NCBI GenBank assembly: GCA_963969395.1
Contig: OZ017803.1
Location: 15,996,001-16,060,000, forward strand
Reading direction: 5' to 3'
DNA: 64,000 nt
DNA from: Pseudoscleropodium purum
Taxonomy: Eukaryota > Streptophyta > Bryopsida > Hypnales > Brachytheciaceae
Position numbers and translations under genes: made by a program. The notes under the pieces are model-generated. The model saw only the letters and a list, made by a program, of their open reading frames with translations. It had not been told where the DNA came from and ran no database searches. Positions 45,160-55,672 of the stretch are shown here, one piece after another; the stretch's first letter is position 1; every line of letters starts with the position of its first letter.

Positions 45160-45754
45160 TCCTCAACCTTTAAAGGACGAGTTGGTCATTGTAGAAATCA
45201 TTTGTTTTAGTAATGTGTGAATTTTTGACTTAAAAAAAAAATGCAAAAACACTCATTGGAAGTTAAACTATTATATAGGACTTTCCCTTTCCACACAAAA
45301 TTGGGAGGATGAATAAATGCAGTTTTGTCCCACATACAAAGATTCTTTATCATTCATGAGCCGAAAAACGTCCTCAACGTCATTTAGGGATTAAATGATG
45401 TTGAGGCTAAAAACATCCAATAGATGATTTGACTTTTCATTATAGAAACAAAAAATTGCACCAATTGATCCAATAATTAGAGCTTTTTGATGACTACCTT
45501 GCTCATGGGAGTCCACATCCTTCAAGGGTAGATTTAGAAATGACCCAGTGGCCATTTTCTGATCGCTGAATGATAAAGAATCTTGTTGTGTAGTACAAGA
45601 GTGAAACTATTCATCCTCCAAATTTTGTGGGAAAAAGGAAGCTTTTCTACACTAGCTTGATTTCTATTGAATATCCTTGCAATATTTTAAGCCAATAATT
45701 CACATGGTAATGAAAAGGGATGATTTCAAAGGTCACCCTTTTATTGTTGAAGGG
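45160..45754. mobile_element. TTAA-flanked long-TIR element, 595 bp
   Basis: TTAA on both sides (45156-45159, 45755-45758). The arms are about 210 bp and inverted: the left arm, 45160-45370, carries TCCTCAACC, GTAGAAATCA, TGTGAATT, TTGGGAGGATGAATA and GATTCTTTATCATTCA, and the right arm, 45553-45754, has their complements in reverse order. The short middle includes a hairpin of CCTCAACGTCATTTA with TAAATGATGTTGAGG (45383-45417). There is no coding. TTAA target duplication is a piggyBac hallmark, and the arm length is unusual for that group. Confidence 0.75.
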
Positions 45755-45839
45755 TTAATAAGTTACCAGGTGGGGACATAACTTAGGCCAAAAATATCTT
45801 TGCCCACCGATGGAGCGAGGCAGTAGGCCCTAATACCCT

Positions 45840-46085
45840 CCTATTAACTTAGGTTGTTTGCTTGTTTTGTTTGTTACGTTGAGATCTCCCGGACTGTGTG
45901 TCTCCCATTTGCATGTTTGGTATTGTCAGAAAGCCCTCGGCAAGGAGGGGTGCGCGGGCTTGGTTTTGTGGCGTTTTGACCTATGAAAAATGAAAGTTAT
46001 TGAATTTCAAAGTTGTTATGAATTTAAAAAAATTTAATTACTTTTACTTTCATTTTGACTGTGGCACACTATTAATATTGAGGTA
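45840..46085 (+). repeat. R1 copy
   Basis: TTAGGTTGTTTGCTTG, GTTGAGATCTCCCGGACTG, GTCAGAAAGCCCTCGGCAAG, GGTGCGCGGGCTTGGTTTTG and GAAAGTTATTGAATTTC in order, ending near GCACACTATTAATATT. It has more GC-containing dinucleotides than the other copies and may be the least decayed. Confidence 0.6.
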
Positions 46086-46149
46086 CAGAACTACAGACAA
46101 ATGAGACAATTGGTTGTCCCTTGTGAAAGGGCTCGCTGCAGACATTCTG

Positions 46150-46600
46150 AATTTCTGCCTCTGCCTGTGACCCAGCAACGAAAGTCAAAAAAGTTAAATT
46201 GGACTGATAAACTCCGAAGCAGCCAGTTCAGTTCACAAAAGCCGGCAAAGTTTTTAAAATTAAGTTACTGAACAATTGTCCACCGACAGCACAGATTGAA
46301 TTTCTAGTGTACAGTAACTTAAGTTACCTCAATTTCATCATTCTTCTTTGATCATCCGTTTCTAAAAAAACAAATCTTCATTGGCTTCTGAATTTAAATT
46401 TTGAGTGCACACATTATATCAGCATTGAAGTACGGTAGTATTGGACCAATGTGAATTGAGTCAATTTGAGAGTTTAGCATGATGTTGTTGTCTCAATGTT
46501 AAAGTTGTATTGAATCTACTGCTACTTGAAACAACATTAAGGAAGTAATACTACTAAAATATACATTGGATTTAGATATAAATGATATTTTAATAAGTTA
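46150..46600 (+). repeat. Partner of the dispersed repeat at about 4715-5400
   Basis: Collinear with the left partner but without its 105-bp TGAACCAA-flanked insertion, so it supplies the empty-site comparison. No coding. Confidence 0.6.
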
Positions 46601-47250
46601 CTTTGCTTCAACATTAAATCAATGCCATGCTAATATTGATCCAACTCATCACTGAAACAACAATCTTTCGAGCTTGAGATAGTAACAACGAATACTGTAA
46701 TTGCAACCAATCACTTGTTTTAACATCAAAACATTATCAATTCAAATTATAGGATTGTTGTCAATCTTCTAAATGGAATGGATAGTGATAGATTCACAAT
46801 TAATTGACACTACTTAATTTTTAAATAAATTTTACTATGATTATTGGAACACACCTTCCACCCTACCCCACATATTTATATTTTTAGAGCTTAGATTCCC
46901 ATTGCATTTGATATGGAATATTTTAGTCCAATTTTGTATCTATAACCATATCCGTATGTCTATATTGTATTTTGTATCATATTTTGTATTGTATTTTATA
47001 TTGTATTCTATATCACATATTTGTAATATATTTTGTATTGTATTCCATACTATATTTCTATATTTTGTATTCTACATCTATATTTTATATCCATTTGGAC
47101 AACTTATAGTTGATTTACAATTGATCTAGATTCAATGAATGACCTTTTTTGGGAGGGAGGCATGATGGGGTGGGTGGGGGGTGGCATCATCATAGATAGT
47201 CAGTTCAAGGTGCTTTGTTATTTGAAATGTTGGAAGTACTTGGTCACAAT
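46600..47250. other. AT-rich, no gene
   Basis: 46960-47100 is a low-complexity TATT/TGTATT-rich run with irregular TTTTGTATTGTATTTTATA units. About 47155-47185 is a short G-rich patch. Nothing else recognised. Confidence 0.5.
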
Positions 47251-48350
47251 TGTCATGGAGAAATTTAAATTGTGACTAGTTCTTAATTCATGAAAAGTTG
47301 TTAGGTGTTCAAGTTATTTTGGTTTTATAAGTTGTAGAAAAGGAGGTGAAAAACTTACAAAATTTTTTTTGCTAAAAACTTTGCCTTAGGTTCAATGTAT
47401 TGTTTGTCCAATCAGCTGAAATTGTCTAGTTGTTTCAAAAAATAAAAGGTAAAAAGTAGCAAGTGAAGTATAAATGAAGAAATGAGTCTAGTTTTTGAGC
47501 ATTTCCAGCATTGGCAAAAACCAACTATATTTAAGAGTAATATAGAATTGTCTGATATTGCCATCCACCAATATTCTCTACCTACAAGAACCTTTCATTT
47601 GCATCAATGGCCCATCAATTACTACTATCTTAGCAATCCTTTATCATTATGGCAATGCACTAAGGAAGCATGCACGTCAATTTACACTTTAATAAGGGTC
47701 TATTCACACTTTAACATTTTAGCTTTGAAAAATCATTGAAAATTCACTTCTTATTAGAATGTCTTCATTTTTTTGGCAACTGACTTCTTTCAAACCTTTC
47801 AATTTCTAAAATAAAAAAGGTTGTTGACAAATAGCTTTTCCAAATTACTTAGATAATAAATTTGTGTGGTAATGGGTTGATCTTTTCTACATCCACTTGC
47901 AAAATTAAATCTCTTGGCACCAAAATTGACTAACTATTCTAAGTGCTCTCTATCACAATGAAGCTTTGGTTTAGCATTAGGAATATTTTAAAAATTTTAG
48001 AAGCAATTTTCGTTCCATTCTCATATTAAAAGTTTGTTTTTTCCTCTATTTTTTCTTCTAAATAGAAATTTTTTATAGTTTTTCAATTGTTTTCATTTAA
48101 TGTTTTCTAATTGCAACTAGGTTTTTATCCCAATTTCACTAGTTGACAATGAATTAATTGGCAATTCTCCAATCCAGTCCATAATTTGCCCCACTAAATA
48201 TAGATGAAACTTTTGACCAATTTTTAATTAGAATTTCATTATTTTTCTCATTGGAAGTGCATTCAATAGTACTTTGGATAGGTATAAGAAAATTCAAATT
48301 TAGACATCGGAAAAAGAAAACAAATCACTTTATAAGCTAACCAAAAGACA
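47250..48350 (+). repeat. Dispersed repeat family B, long copy without minisatellite
   Basis: Aligns in order with 31735-32810. At the minisatellite site it has a single CCAATCCAGTCCATAATTTG, giving the pre-expansion state. Confidence 0.65.
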
Positions 48351-48424
48351 AAAATTGTAGTAGTACAAACAAGTCAAAATTACCAATACACTTTGCACTT
48401 TAAATTCGTGCAATTAATACCTTA

Positions 48425-48665
48425 AAATAGGTTGTTTGTTTTGTTTGTTTTGTTTGTTATGTTGAAATGTCCTGGACCGTGCATCCTCTGGTTATGTTCA
48501 TAGTATTGTCAGAAAGCTCTTGGTGAGGAGGGGTGCACGGGCTTTATTTTGTGGCATTTGAACCTATAGTGTGAAAGTTGTTGAATTTTGAAGTTCTTAT
48601 CAATTTAAAAAAATTAGAAAACGACTTTTTCTTTTCTCTTGAGCATGGCAATGGCCCGGGACACA
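48425..48665 (+). repeat. R1 copy adjoining copy 2
   Basis: TAGGTTGTTTGTTTTGTTTG, CCTGGACCGTGCATCC, CAGAAAGCTCTTGGTGAGG, GGTGCACGGGCTTTATTTTG and CCTATAGTGTGAAAGTTG. It ends with CACACTAGTTTGG about 100 bp before the start of copy 2. Confidence 0.65.
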
Positions 48666-48799
48666 CTAGTTTGGAGTGAAATATACATTGCTAAGCGTGA
48701 TTTGCGAACTCCTCTGAGTTTTCCTCCGATGGAATCCACGGCTGTAAGTTAAGTTCTCCTCTTGAAGCGTCGGCTCCGATTTAGAGTCCATTTACATCC

Positions 48800-49850
48800 G
48801 CTCTGTTATCTTCCTTTGGAGTCCTCGACTGTTTTCCTCCCGCGGAGTCCCCGACTGTTTTCCTCCCGTGGAGTCCCCGACTGTTTTCCTCCCGTGGAGT
48901 CCTCGACTGTTTTCCTCCTGTGGAGTCCTCGACTGTTTTCCTCCTGTGGAGTCCGCGACTCTGTTTTCCTCCTGTGGAGTCCGCGATTCTGTTTTCCTCC
49001 TGTGGAGTCCGCGATTCTGTTTTCCTCCTGTGGAGTCCGCGACTCTGTTTTCCTCCTGTGGAGTCCTCGACTCTGTTCCTGATTCATTTTCTCCCCTGGA
49101 GTCCTCGTCTCTGTTTTGGATTCATTTCTTCTCTGGAGTCCTCGTCTCTGTTTTTATCGACGTTCTCCTCTGGAGTCCTCGTCTCTGTTTTTGATCGATG
49201 TCCTCCTCTGGAATCCTCGTCTCTGTTTTGGAGTCCATTTGAGTCCTCGTCTCTGTTTTTGATCGACGTTCTCCTCTGGAGTCCTCGCCTCAGTTTTGGA
49301 TCCACGTCCTCCTCTGGACTCCTCGTCTCTGTTTTGGAGTCCATTTGAGTCCTCGCCTCAGTTTTGGATCCACGTCCTCCTCTGGACTCCTCGTCTCTGT
49401 TTTGGAGTCCATTTGAGTCCTCGCCTCAGTTTTTGAAAAACGTCCTCCTTTGGAATCCTCGTCTCTGCTTTGGAGTCCATTTGAGTCCTCGTCTATGTTT
49501 TTGATCGACGTCCTCCTTTGGAGTCCTCGTCTCTGTTTTTGATCGACGTCCTCCTCTGGAATCCTCGTCTCCGTTTTTAAGTCCATTTGAGTTCTCGACT
49601 CTGTTTTTAAGTCTATTTGAATCCTCATCTCTGTTTTTGATTCATTTTCTCCTCTGCAGTCCTCGACTCTGTTTTTGATCTATTTTCTCCTCTGGAGTCC
49701 TCGGCTCCTTTTTAGAGTACATTTCCTCCTCTGAAGTTTTCGTCTCTGTTTTGGAGACCATTTTCTCCTCTGGAGTCCTCGGCTCTATTTCGGAGTCCCC
49801 GTCTCTGTTTTGGATCCATTTCCTCCTCTGGGGTTCTTTTGGAAGAAGTA
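48800..49850. repeat. Pyrimidine-rich minisatellite, copy 2
   Basis: Units of about 28 bp built on CCTCCTGTGGAGTCC plus GCGACTCTGTTTT at the left, changing to CTCCTCTGGAGTCCTCGTCT and longer composite units (with GATCGACGTCC or TTTGGAGTCCATTTGAG) at the right. It is at the same location as the copy 1 array but with different unit length and sequence. Only GTTTTCCTCCTCTGG-like cores are shared. Confidence 0.85.
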
Positions 49851-50201
49851 CACTTCTTTATTTTTTTCCTGGTGGGGATGCTCCTGGATGTCATTGCTCA
49901 TGGGTAATGACTAATGAATTATCCTGGCCTAGCGAGGAATCCACCGGGGACACAGATACAACAGTAAGACCCGACTCAGAACAACGGAGCGAACCAGGCC
50001 GAGCGGCACAACACAGGGAGGGCTGTGCTTGTTTGCCACTCCGAGGGTTCCTTGCTGGGAGGTTTTTTTTTGCTCAAAGAGGGGTCTGTTGTGAGTTTGA
50101 TTGTGCAATTCTGGTTCGTTGTTTCTGTTTTTGTGGTGATGGGAATTTGTTCAAGCGGGTGTGCCTCGAAAGGTAAGTCACTAACCTTAACCCTGTCTGC
50201 A

Positions 50202-50452
50202 ATGGAGGGCAGACATCGTCGCGAACATGTGGTGGAAGTGAGCGGGGTGAACGTCGAAATGGTTGATGATCATGTGTTGCAAGGAACGGGGTCGACGATG
50301 ACTCGCACGCGCATGAGATACGGCTGAATGAGATCGACTTTGGAGCGGAGGACGCTGCTCCGCGAGATCGGACTCTGCATGTTCCAATTTACATCTTTCA
50401 GTTCGAGGAGATACCTTACTCCTTACGTGTCCGCCTTTGCAGGAAGACTAAA
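50202..50452 (+). pseudogene. Degenerate acidic-protein gene upstream of PRP8, copy 2
   Basis: Context CTGTCTGCAATGGAGG retained. It reads MEGRHRREHVVEVSGVNVEM and VDDHVLQGTGS, then stops at TGA (after RTRMRYG). The remaining coding-like text (GAGATCGGACTCTGC, TTCAGTTCGAGGAGATACC, GTCCGCCTTTGCAGGAAGA) is in other frames. Confidence 0.55.
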
Positions 50453-50749
50453 GGCTGAAGGGGGTGTTGACAAGGAGGTCTATCTTATAAGAAAACGTCA
50501 CTCAAGTGTATGGAGGGGTATTCGCCATTATGTAACTTAGTCTGTGAGGATTCAGTCATTTCTTCTTAGCTGTGCCTTGCCCCTGGTTTGGCTCTCTTCT
50601 TGGTAATGCAATAAAATGAACTCTTGTGGCACATCGTGCGTGCGAATCAATCTTGTTTTATGAATGGTTTTAGGGTTTCACTGTATCAACACTATGATGA
50701 TAGCTCCGTCGAAGAGGGTTTTATCAGAGAGGGTATGTACTATGTACTA

Positions 50750-50881
50750 ACAGGGAAATAGAAATGTTGACGTGGTTTGGTGCTTCTGCTGGTGAGCTTG
50801 ATGAGGGTCATGTTCCATGGCACGCGTGGTTTGAAGGTGGGCATTTCCAGCCGGAGCAGCCGAAATGTTCAAGTGTTGTAA
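50750..50881 (+). pseudogene. P1 exon, first instance in copy 2
   Basis: Open through REIEMLTWFGASAGELDEG, HVPWHAWFEGGHFQPE, KCSSVVR with donor GTGAGTAC intact. An 8-bp duplication (TATGTACTATGTACTAACAG) lies upstream at about 50733, removing the upstream reading seen in other copies. Confidence 0.55.
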
Positions 50882-51128
50882 GGTGAGTACTTTGCTGTTC
50901 TCGCTTGCTCTCTATTTCACGCATTTCATACATGTGAACCTTGTTGTGATCTCTACTATTAGTAAATGTGGAGCGAAGTTTGGAGCTTTAGAAAATGTTG
51001 CTACTGGATTAGTCTTGGTTTTTTTCTGCACTGAAATTTCATGGCCAGAGGGTTGCAGACACTTCAGGATCTTCGATCAGCGATAGAACTTCTTGCAAGC
51101 GATTCTAAGGGAAATACGTGTTTTGCAG

Positions 51129-51223
51129 ATATTGTTTGTGAATGACGAAGTTACTGAGAAAACTGTTATCATCTAGGCTTCCGTTTGGAGTGGAACTGAT
51201 GTGAATCGTGCCTATACAATTCT
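51129..51223 (+). pseudogene. Px exon, first instance in copy 2
   Basis: 95 bp with both splice borders intact (TTTTGCAG and TTCT|GTAAGT). It reads ILFVNDEVTEKTVII then TAG then ASVWSGTDVNRAYTI. The TAG replaces the CAG kept at 21782. Confidence 0.5.
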
Positions 51224-51467
51224 GTAAGTCCCCTGACTAAATGCCTTTCCTGACCTTCCATGGAGTATCTGGCTTGTTCGCCAGAGTTCGGCAATGTCGG
51301 AAACGTGCTTATGCTAAGAACAGTAGTGGTGGTATAAATGAATTTTGACTTTAGCGGCAGTTATTCTGTACGTCGACAACCTGTGCACCTACTTTGTTTT
51401 TTTTCTGTGAAAAGGTTTTATTTTGCTGAAATTATGATATTCGGTTCATACCCTGGTTCATCTGCAG

Positions 51468-52278
51468 CTGAGGCTGAGGCGCGCTTGGATGAGAAGGCGC
51501 GGAAGTGGATGCAGTTGAACACGAAGCGATGTGGAGAGAAGCGAAAGTTTGGCTTTGAAGAGACGCAGAAGGAGGACATGCCGCCGGAGCATGTGCGCAA
51601 GATCATCAGGTACGTGTTTTTTTTATGTTGTGTGTGTTTTTGTGTGTGTGTGTGTATGAACTAGGATTCCGGTGGGGTTGTTTTGTTTTGGTCCTGATCG
51701 GTTGCATTACAGGAGATGGTTTTGGACCTTAGTTAAACCCATAGTGAGCAGTGTTTTTTACAATTCAAATCTGTCACCGATTAGGTTGAGGTGTTTGCGG
51801 AATTGCCCTTCAATTGGTCATTGTTTGATTCTGTGAAAAGGTGTTTGCCACTTTGAAGGGTTTTGACTGGGGTATAAACTGTAGGATGTGTTTGTCTTTG
51901 AGTTTTGTTTGAGTGATGTACTGGAAATGACAAGCCATTTATCCTAGTGCATTTCCAGGTATGAGAGTAGCTTAGGGTTTTTGTACTGGGAAAATAGCAG
52001 GTTTAAGACTTGTTTTCAGAGCATTGCGATTTTATTTCAATATAGAGATTGATTGTTGATTGTGCAGGGACCACGATGACACGTCTGCAAAGAAGTATCG
52101 CTATGACAAGCGGATGTACTGCCTTGAGGTTTGGGCCTCTTGCTGTTTATAAATTATTGGAGAATATGCCGATGCCATGGGGACAAGTTCGAGACGTGAT
52201 GGTGCTCTATCATGTTACTGGTGCTATCACGTTCATCGACGGGATCCCATGGGTGGTCAAACTATTTTCCTAGCTCAG
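51468..52278 (+). pseudogene. PRP8: PRP8 exons 1 and 2, copy 2
   Basis: Exon 1 (51468-51609) is fully open: [45 protein letters not shown], with both borders intact. Exon 2 (52068-52278) begins [17 protein letters not shown] but is 6 bases shorter overall and out of frame by TACTGCCTTGAGG onward, later giving stops. Its donor is mutated from CAG|GTGAGG to CAG|CTGAGG. So exon 1 could still be spliced and translated, but exon 2 could not. No later PRP8 exons are present. Confidence 0.9.
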
Positions 52279-52789
52279 CTGAGGGCCTCTTCAGTGCATT
52301 TTTCTTGTTTAAAGAAATTCTCGACTGCACTTACGTGAAGGGTAAATGACTAAAAATTATGGAGTCTATATGTTACTTGCCAAGTGCTTTTCAGGTATGA
52401 GTTCCTCCCCTGAGTATGCAACTCCCGTATTACGTGATTATAATCACTTCTATGCATTTTCGTCCAATCTCAAGGGACATAATTTGTTATATTGTAGAAA
52501 TCTCTTGTAGCCTTTGAAAACCTAATTATATGAGTTTTTTGAATACATGTATCATAGGCCAAGCTATAACCAATTTTGGGTTTTTTTTAATAAAAAATTG
52601 ATAAATATGCAATCTAACATTTTCTACATCTCATTTTATTTAATTTGTTCTTCAGCTAACTTTTTGATCTTTACAATTTGATATAATCTTTCCAAAAGCC
52701 GTCCTCTGAGCCGCTCTAAGCCGTTTTACTGCCTGTGACTCCTGCGAGAGTTGCGTACCCAGGGTCTCCTAGCTTTGTTGTTGCTCTTA

Positions 52790-53195
52790 GAGCATCCTCA
52801 GTCGGGACCATGTTATTCGGCACTCTATCGCTATATTCAGGGTCATGTCGGGAGGCCTCCAAGTTAACGGGAAGGTTAACGGGAAGGTTGCAGTTTGTTG
52901 CACCTCAACCCGCGGACGCCATCGCAAACTCTACTTCGGCTGAGCTGAGCTGCCTGTTCATGTTTCGTTGGTTACTCCTGTGAAGAACTGGAGCATAGGA
53001 GCTAAGTTCAGTCGTTGGCATGATTGCGCTGACTGTTGAAGTGCAGAGCAGGGTCGAGGACACAGCAAAGAGCCTGAATTTGCCGTGCAAGGGTTTCATT
53101 TCGCAGAGCCCGCGAAGTTGACGAGTGCAATAACGATCGCATTGGGGCCGCGTTTCTGTTGACCAACGTGAGGACAGGCAGGAGTGAGGATGCTC
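52790..53195. mobile_element. Tourist-like MITE, copy 2 (406 bp)
   Basis: Terminal repeats are GAGCATCCTCAGTCGGGACC (left) and the complement of GAGCATCCTCACTCCTGCC (right), with TTA at 52787-52789 and 53196-53198. The flanks match the uninterrupted sequence of copy 0. The interior is GC-rich, with a local tandem duplication AAGTTAACGGGAAGG at about 52862. No coding. Confidence 0.8.
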
Positions 53196-53514
53196 TTACA
53201 CTCCATCTTGTTTTGTAATTTGGTGGTCCCCCTGACTTTATATAAACTCTTCGTCCACTTAGATTGCAAGAACAGGGCCTGCAGGCAGTTGTTCTGGAAA
53301 AATGCCTATCTTTAGAATTGTTGTTCATGAAATGATATTCTATGATCGTTCTGGGATCGCTGGAGGACAGCATGACGAGGTCTCTCGGCCAAGTCTGTAC
53401 TCATCTCGTTTTGTAGAGGTACCCTTGCTGGGAGGGTTTTTTCTTTCAAAGAGGGGTTGTGGTGAGTTCTGATTGTGCAATTCAGGCAAGTCTCTAACCC
53501 TAACCCTGTCTGCA

Positions 53515-53850
53515 ATGGAGCACGACGAAGTTCGTGAACATGGGCTGGAGGAGAACCAGGTAAACGACGACGAGGAACATGCGCTGGGGGGGAACCAGGT
53601 GAACGACAACGAGGAACATGCTCTGGAGGAGAACCTGGTGAACGACGACGAGGAGGGCATCGGGGAGTTTGATGATGGCTGGATCCTACCCGAGATACGG
53701 CTAGCAGGGGACGCTGCTCTGCCAGATCCAATTGTGGTCAATTTGGGCAACCCAGCGAACCCAATCGAGATTGGGGATCTCCCAGTTCACGGCTTTGAGT
53801 ACGAGGAGATACTCCGTACTTGTCCGCCTTTGCAGGAAGAGGAAGACTAA
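53515..53850 (+). CDS. Small acidic repeat protein, copy 2 (111 aa)
   Basis: Intact frame, start in CTGTCTGCAATGGA. There are three 13-residue units (EHGLEENQVNDDE, EHALGGNQVNDNE, EHALEENLVNDDE), then GIGEFDDGWILPEIRLAG, the LGNPANPIEIGDLPVHG block and ILRTCPPLQEEED-stop. It is the longest single-block member. It is strongly acidic with almost no basic residues. AATAAA lies about 120 bp after the stop (near 53968). Unknown family. The change of whole units rather than random indels, and the preserved ends, argue for selection on the reading frame. Confidence 0.55.
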   Translation: MEHDEVREHGLEENQVNDDEEHALGGNQVNDNEEHALEENLVNDDEEGIGEFDDGWILPEIRLAGDAALPDPIVVNLGNPANPIEIGDLPVHGFEYEEILRTCPPLQEEED

Positions 53851-54084
53851 AGTGTGTTGACAAGGGGTAGATGCTAGTGTATGTACTGGTCTGTGAGGAT
53901 TTAGTCACTTGATGAAATCTCTTCTTAGCTCTGCCTTGCCCCTGGTTTGGCTCTCTTCTTTGTGAAGCAATAAAATTACACTCTTTGGGCATATCGTGCG
54001 TGCGAATGAATCTTGGTTTGTGAATGGTTTTCTTTTTCACTGTATCAACACTATGGTGATAGCTCCGTCGAAGAGGGTTTTTAT

Positions 54085-54236
54085 CAGAGAGGGTATGTAC
54101 TAACAGGGAAATAGAAATGTTGACGTGGTTTGGTGCTTCTGCTGGTGAGCTTGATGAGGGTCATGTTCCATGGCACGTGTGGTTTGAAAGTGGGCATCTC
54201 CAGCCGGAGCGGCCCAAATGCTCACGTGTTGTAAGG
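54085..54236 (+). pseudogene. P1 exon, second instance in copy 2
   Basis: REIEMLTWFGASAGELDEG, HVPWHVWFESGHLQPER, KCSRVVR, open, with donor GTGAGTAC. Sequence from here to about 54640 is nearly identical to 50900-51340 of the same copy, apart from a deletion of about 60 bp after 54310. This suggests recent conversion between the two halves of copy 2. Confidence 0.55.
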
Positions 54237-54436
54237 TGAGTACTTTGCTGTTCTCGCTTGCTTCCTATTTCACGGATTGCATACATGTGAACCTTGTTGT
54301 GATCTCTACTACTGGATTAGTCTTGGTTTTTTTCTGCACTGAAATTTCATGGCCAGAGGGTTGCAGACACTTCAGGATCTTCGATCAGCGATAGAACTTC
54401 TTGCAAGCGATTCTAAGGGAAATACGTGTTTTGCAG

Positions 54437-54531
54437 ATATTGTTTGTGAATGACGAAGTTACTGAGAAAACTGTTATCATCTAGGCTTCCGTTTGGAGTG
54501 GAACTGATGTGAATCGTGCCTATACAATTCT
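54437..54531 (+). pseudogene. Px exon, second instance in copy 2
   Basis: Identical or nearly so to 51129-51223, including the TAG and both splice borders. The in-frame TAG makes it non-coding as it stands. Confidence 0.5.
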
Positions 54532-54911
54532 GTAAGTCTCCTGACTAAATGCCTTTCCTGACCTTCCATGCAGTATCTGGCTTGTTCGCCAGAGTTCGGC
54601 AATGTCGGAAACGTGCTTATGCTAAGAACAGTAGTGGTGGTATAAATGAATTTTGACTTTAGCATCAGCAATTCTGTTCCCTCCTTGAAGCTCCCTAAAT
54701 TTTTGGTTTTTACTTCTATAGATTCGGATTTGGTCTTGTTTTATCACTTGGGCACCCAGGAAATGCAAGAATGTTTTGCCTTTGAAGTGATTTGTGCTTT
54801 CTGGTTTCAATGATATTATGTTATGAGGATTTGCAAGATTTGCACGTCATCTGACAAAGGAAATGTTTGTTGTATCTTGGGATTCTCTAAATGTGAGTGT
54901 CTGGAATGCAG

Positions 54912-55097
54912 GCTACTCACAACTCTCTTTTCCTTGGATATATCAAGAATGGGAAGATGGAGGAACTACGGAGGGCAATTGCAGCAATGAAGGAGCGAGA
55001 GATCTCGCCGACTAATTTATCCTTGCAAATTATCATCTTAGGATTATTGGAGTACCAGCAGATTGATGACTTGCTTGCTTATTTCCCTGATTATAAG
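54912..55097 (+). pseudogene. PPR-like exon P2, copy 2
   Basis: 62 open codons, phase 0, with intact acceptor (AATGCAG) and donor (AAG|GTGACG): ATHNSLFLGYIKNGKMEEL, RRAIAAMKEREISPTN, LQIIILGLLEYQQIDDLLAY. The most intact version of this exon. It belongs to a gene whose next exons are P3 and P4, all phase 0. Confidence 0.6.
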
Positions 55098-55543
55098 GTG
55101 ACGAATCCACCACCAAGTGTCTGACCCTTTCCAACCTACTTGCTCTTGTTAGTGGGAGATGAGTTCTCTGAAAGCTTACCCTCATTTGAATCGATCATAT
55201 GAATTGTTTTAAGTCTTTGATAACTCTCTATTTAGCAGGGCTTTTAGTAATCTTATTCATTGACTTTTGGACACCATTATAAGAGATTATTCAACATGAT
55301 TCATGAGGAGGTCTTCCTATGGTCCTAGTGATCATACAGAGGCCTGTCTGTATCATGGGAATGCCTGCATATGATCACTTTGACCTTAGGAAGTATTTCT
55401 TATGAATCATAGAGAGGAATACCTTTACGATGTTTCCTGAAAGTTCCTGAAATGGAAACCAAATGATTTTCTGGTGTCGATCAGGCAGAGCGCTCCATGA
55501 CACGGTTCAGGACTAATCTTTAGATTGCTATGTATCATGACAG

Positions 55544-55672
55544 GCTACTGGAAACGTACTATCATTTAATGTGATGGAGAAATTAATGCATGCACTTGTA
55601 GACGCGGGATAGATGGATGCTATGACGGACGCACTTCATTTGATGAAGGTCATTGGTCTGCAGCCTTCGCAA
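55544..55672 (+). pseudogene. PPR-like exon P3, copy 2, with TAG stop
   Basis: ATGNVLSFNVMEKLMHAL, VDAG then TAG then MDAMTDALHLMKVIGLQPSQ. Copy 1 has CAG at the stop position. Both splice borders are intact. A single C-to-T change therefore kills this copy. Confidence 0.65.

Noticed and set aside
48762..49628. Several long open frames on both strands with FLLWSPR-type or TPEEENR-type repeats
   Set aside because: Minisatellite of copy 2; frames on both strands are open for the same reason.
53493..53510. Telomere-like CTAACCCTAACCC before the acidic gene starts
   Set aside because: Only two units, conserved as part of the 5' context of the gene copies, so not an interstitial telomere array. 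A related one- or two-unit motif may be a promoter box, but I cannot support that.
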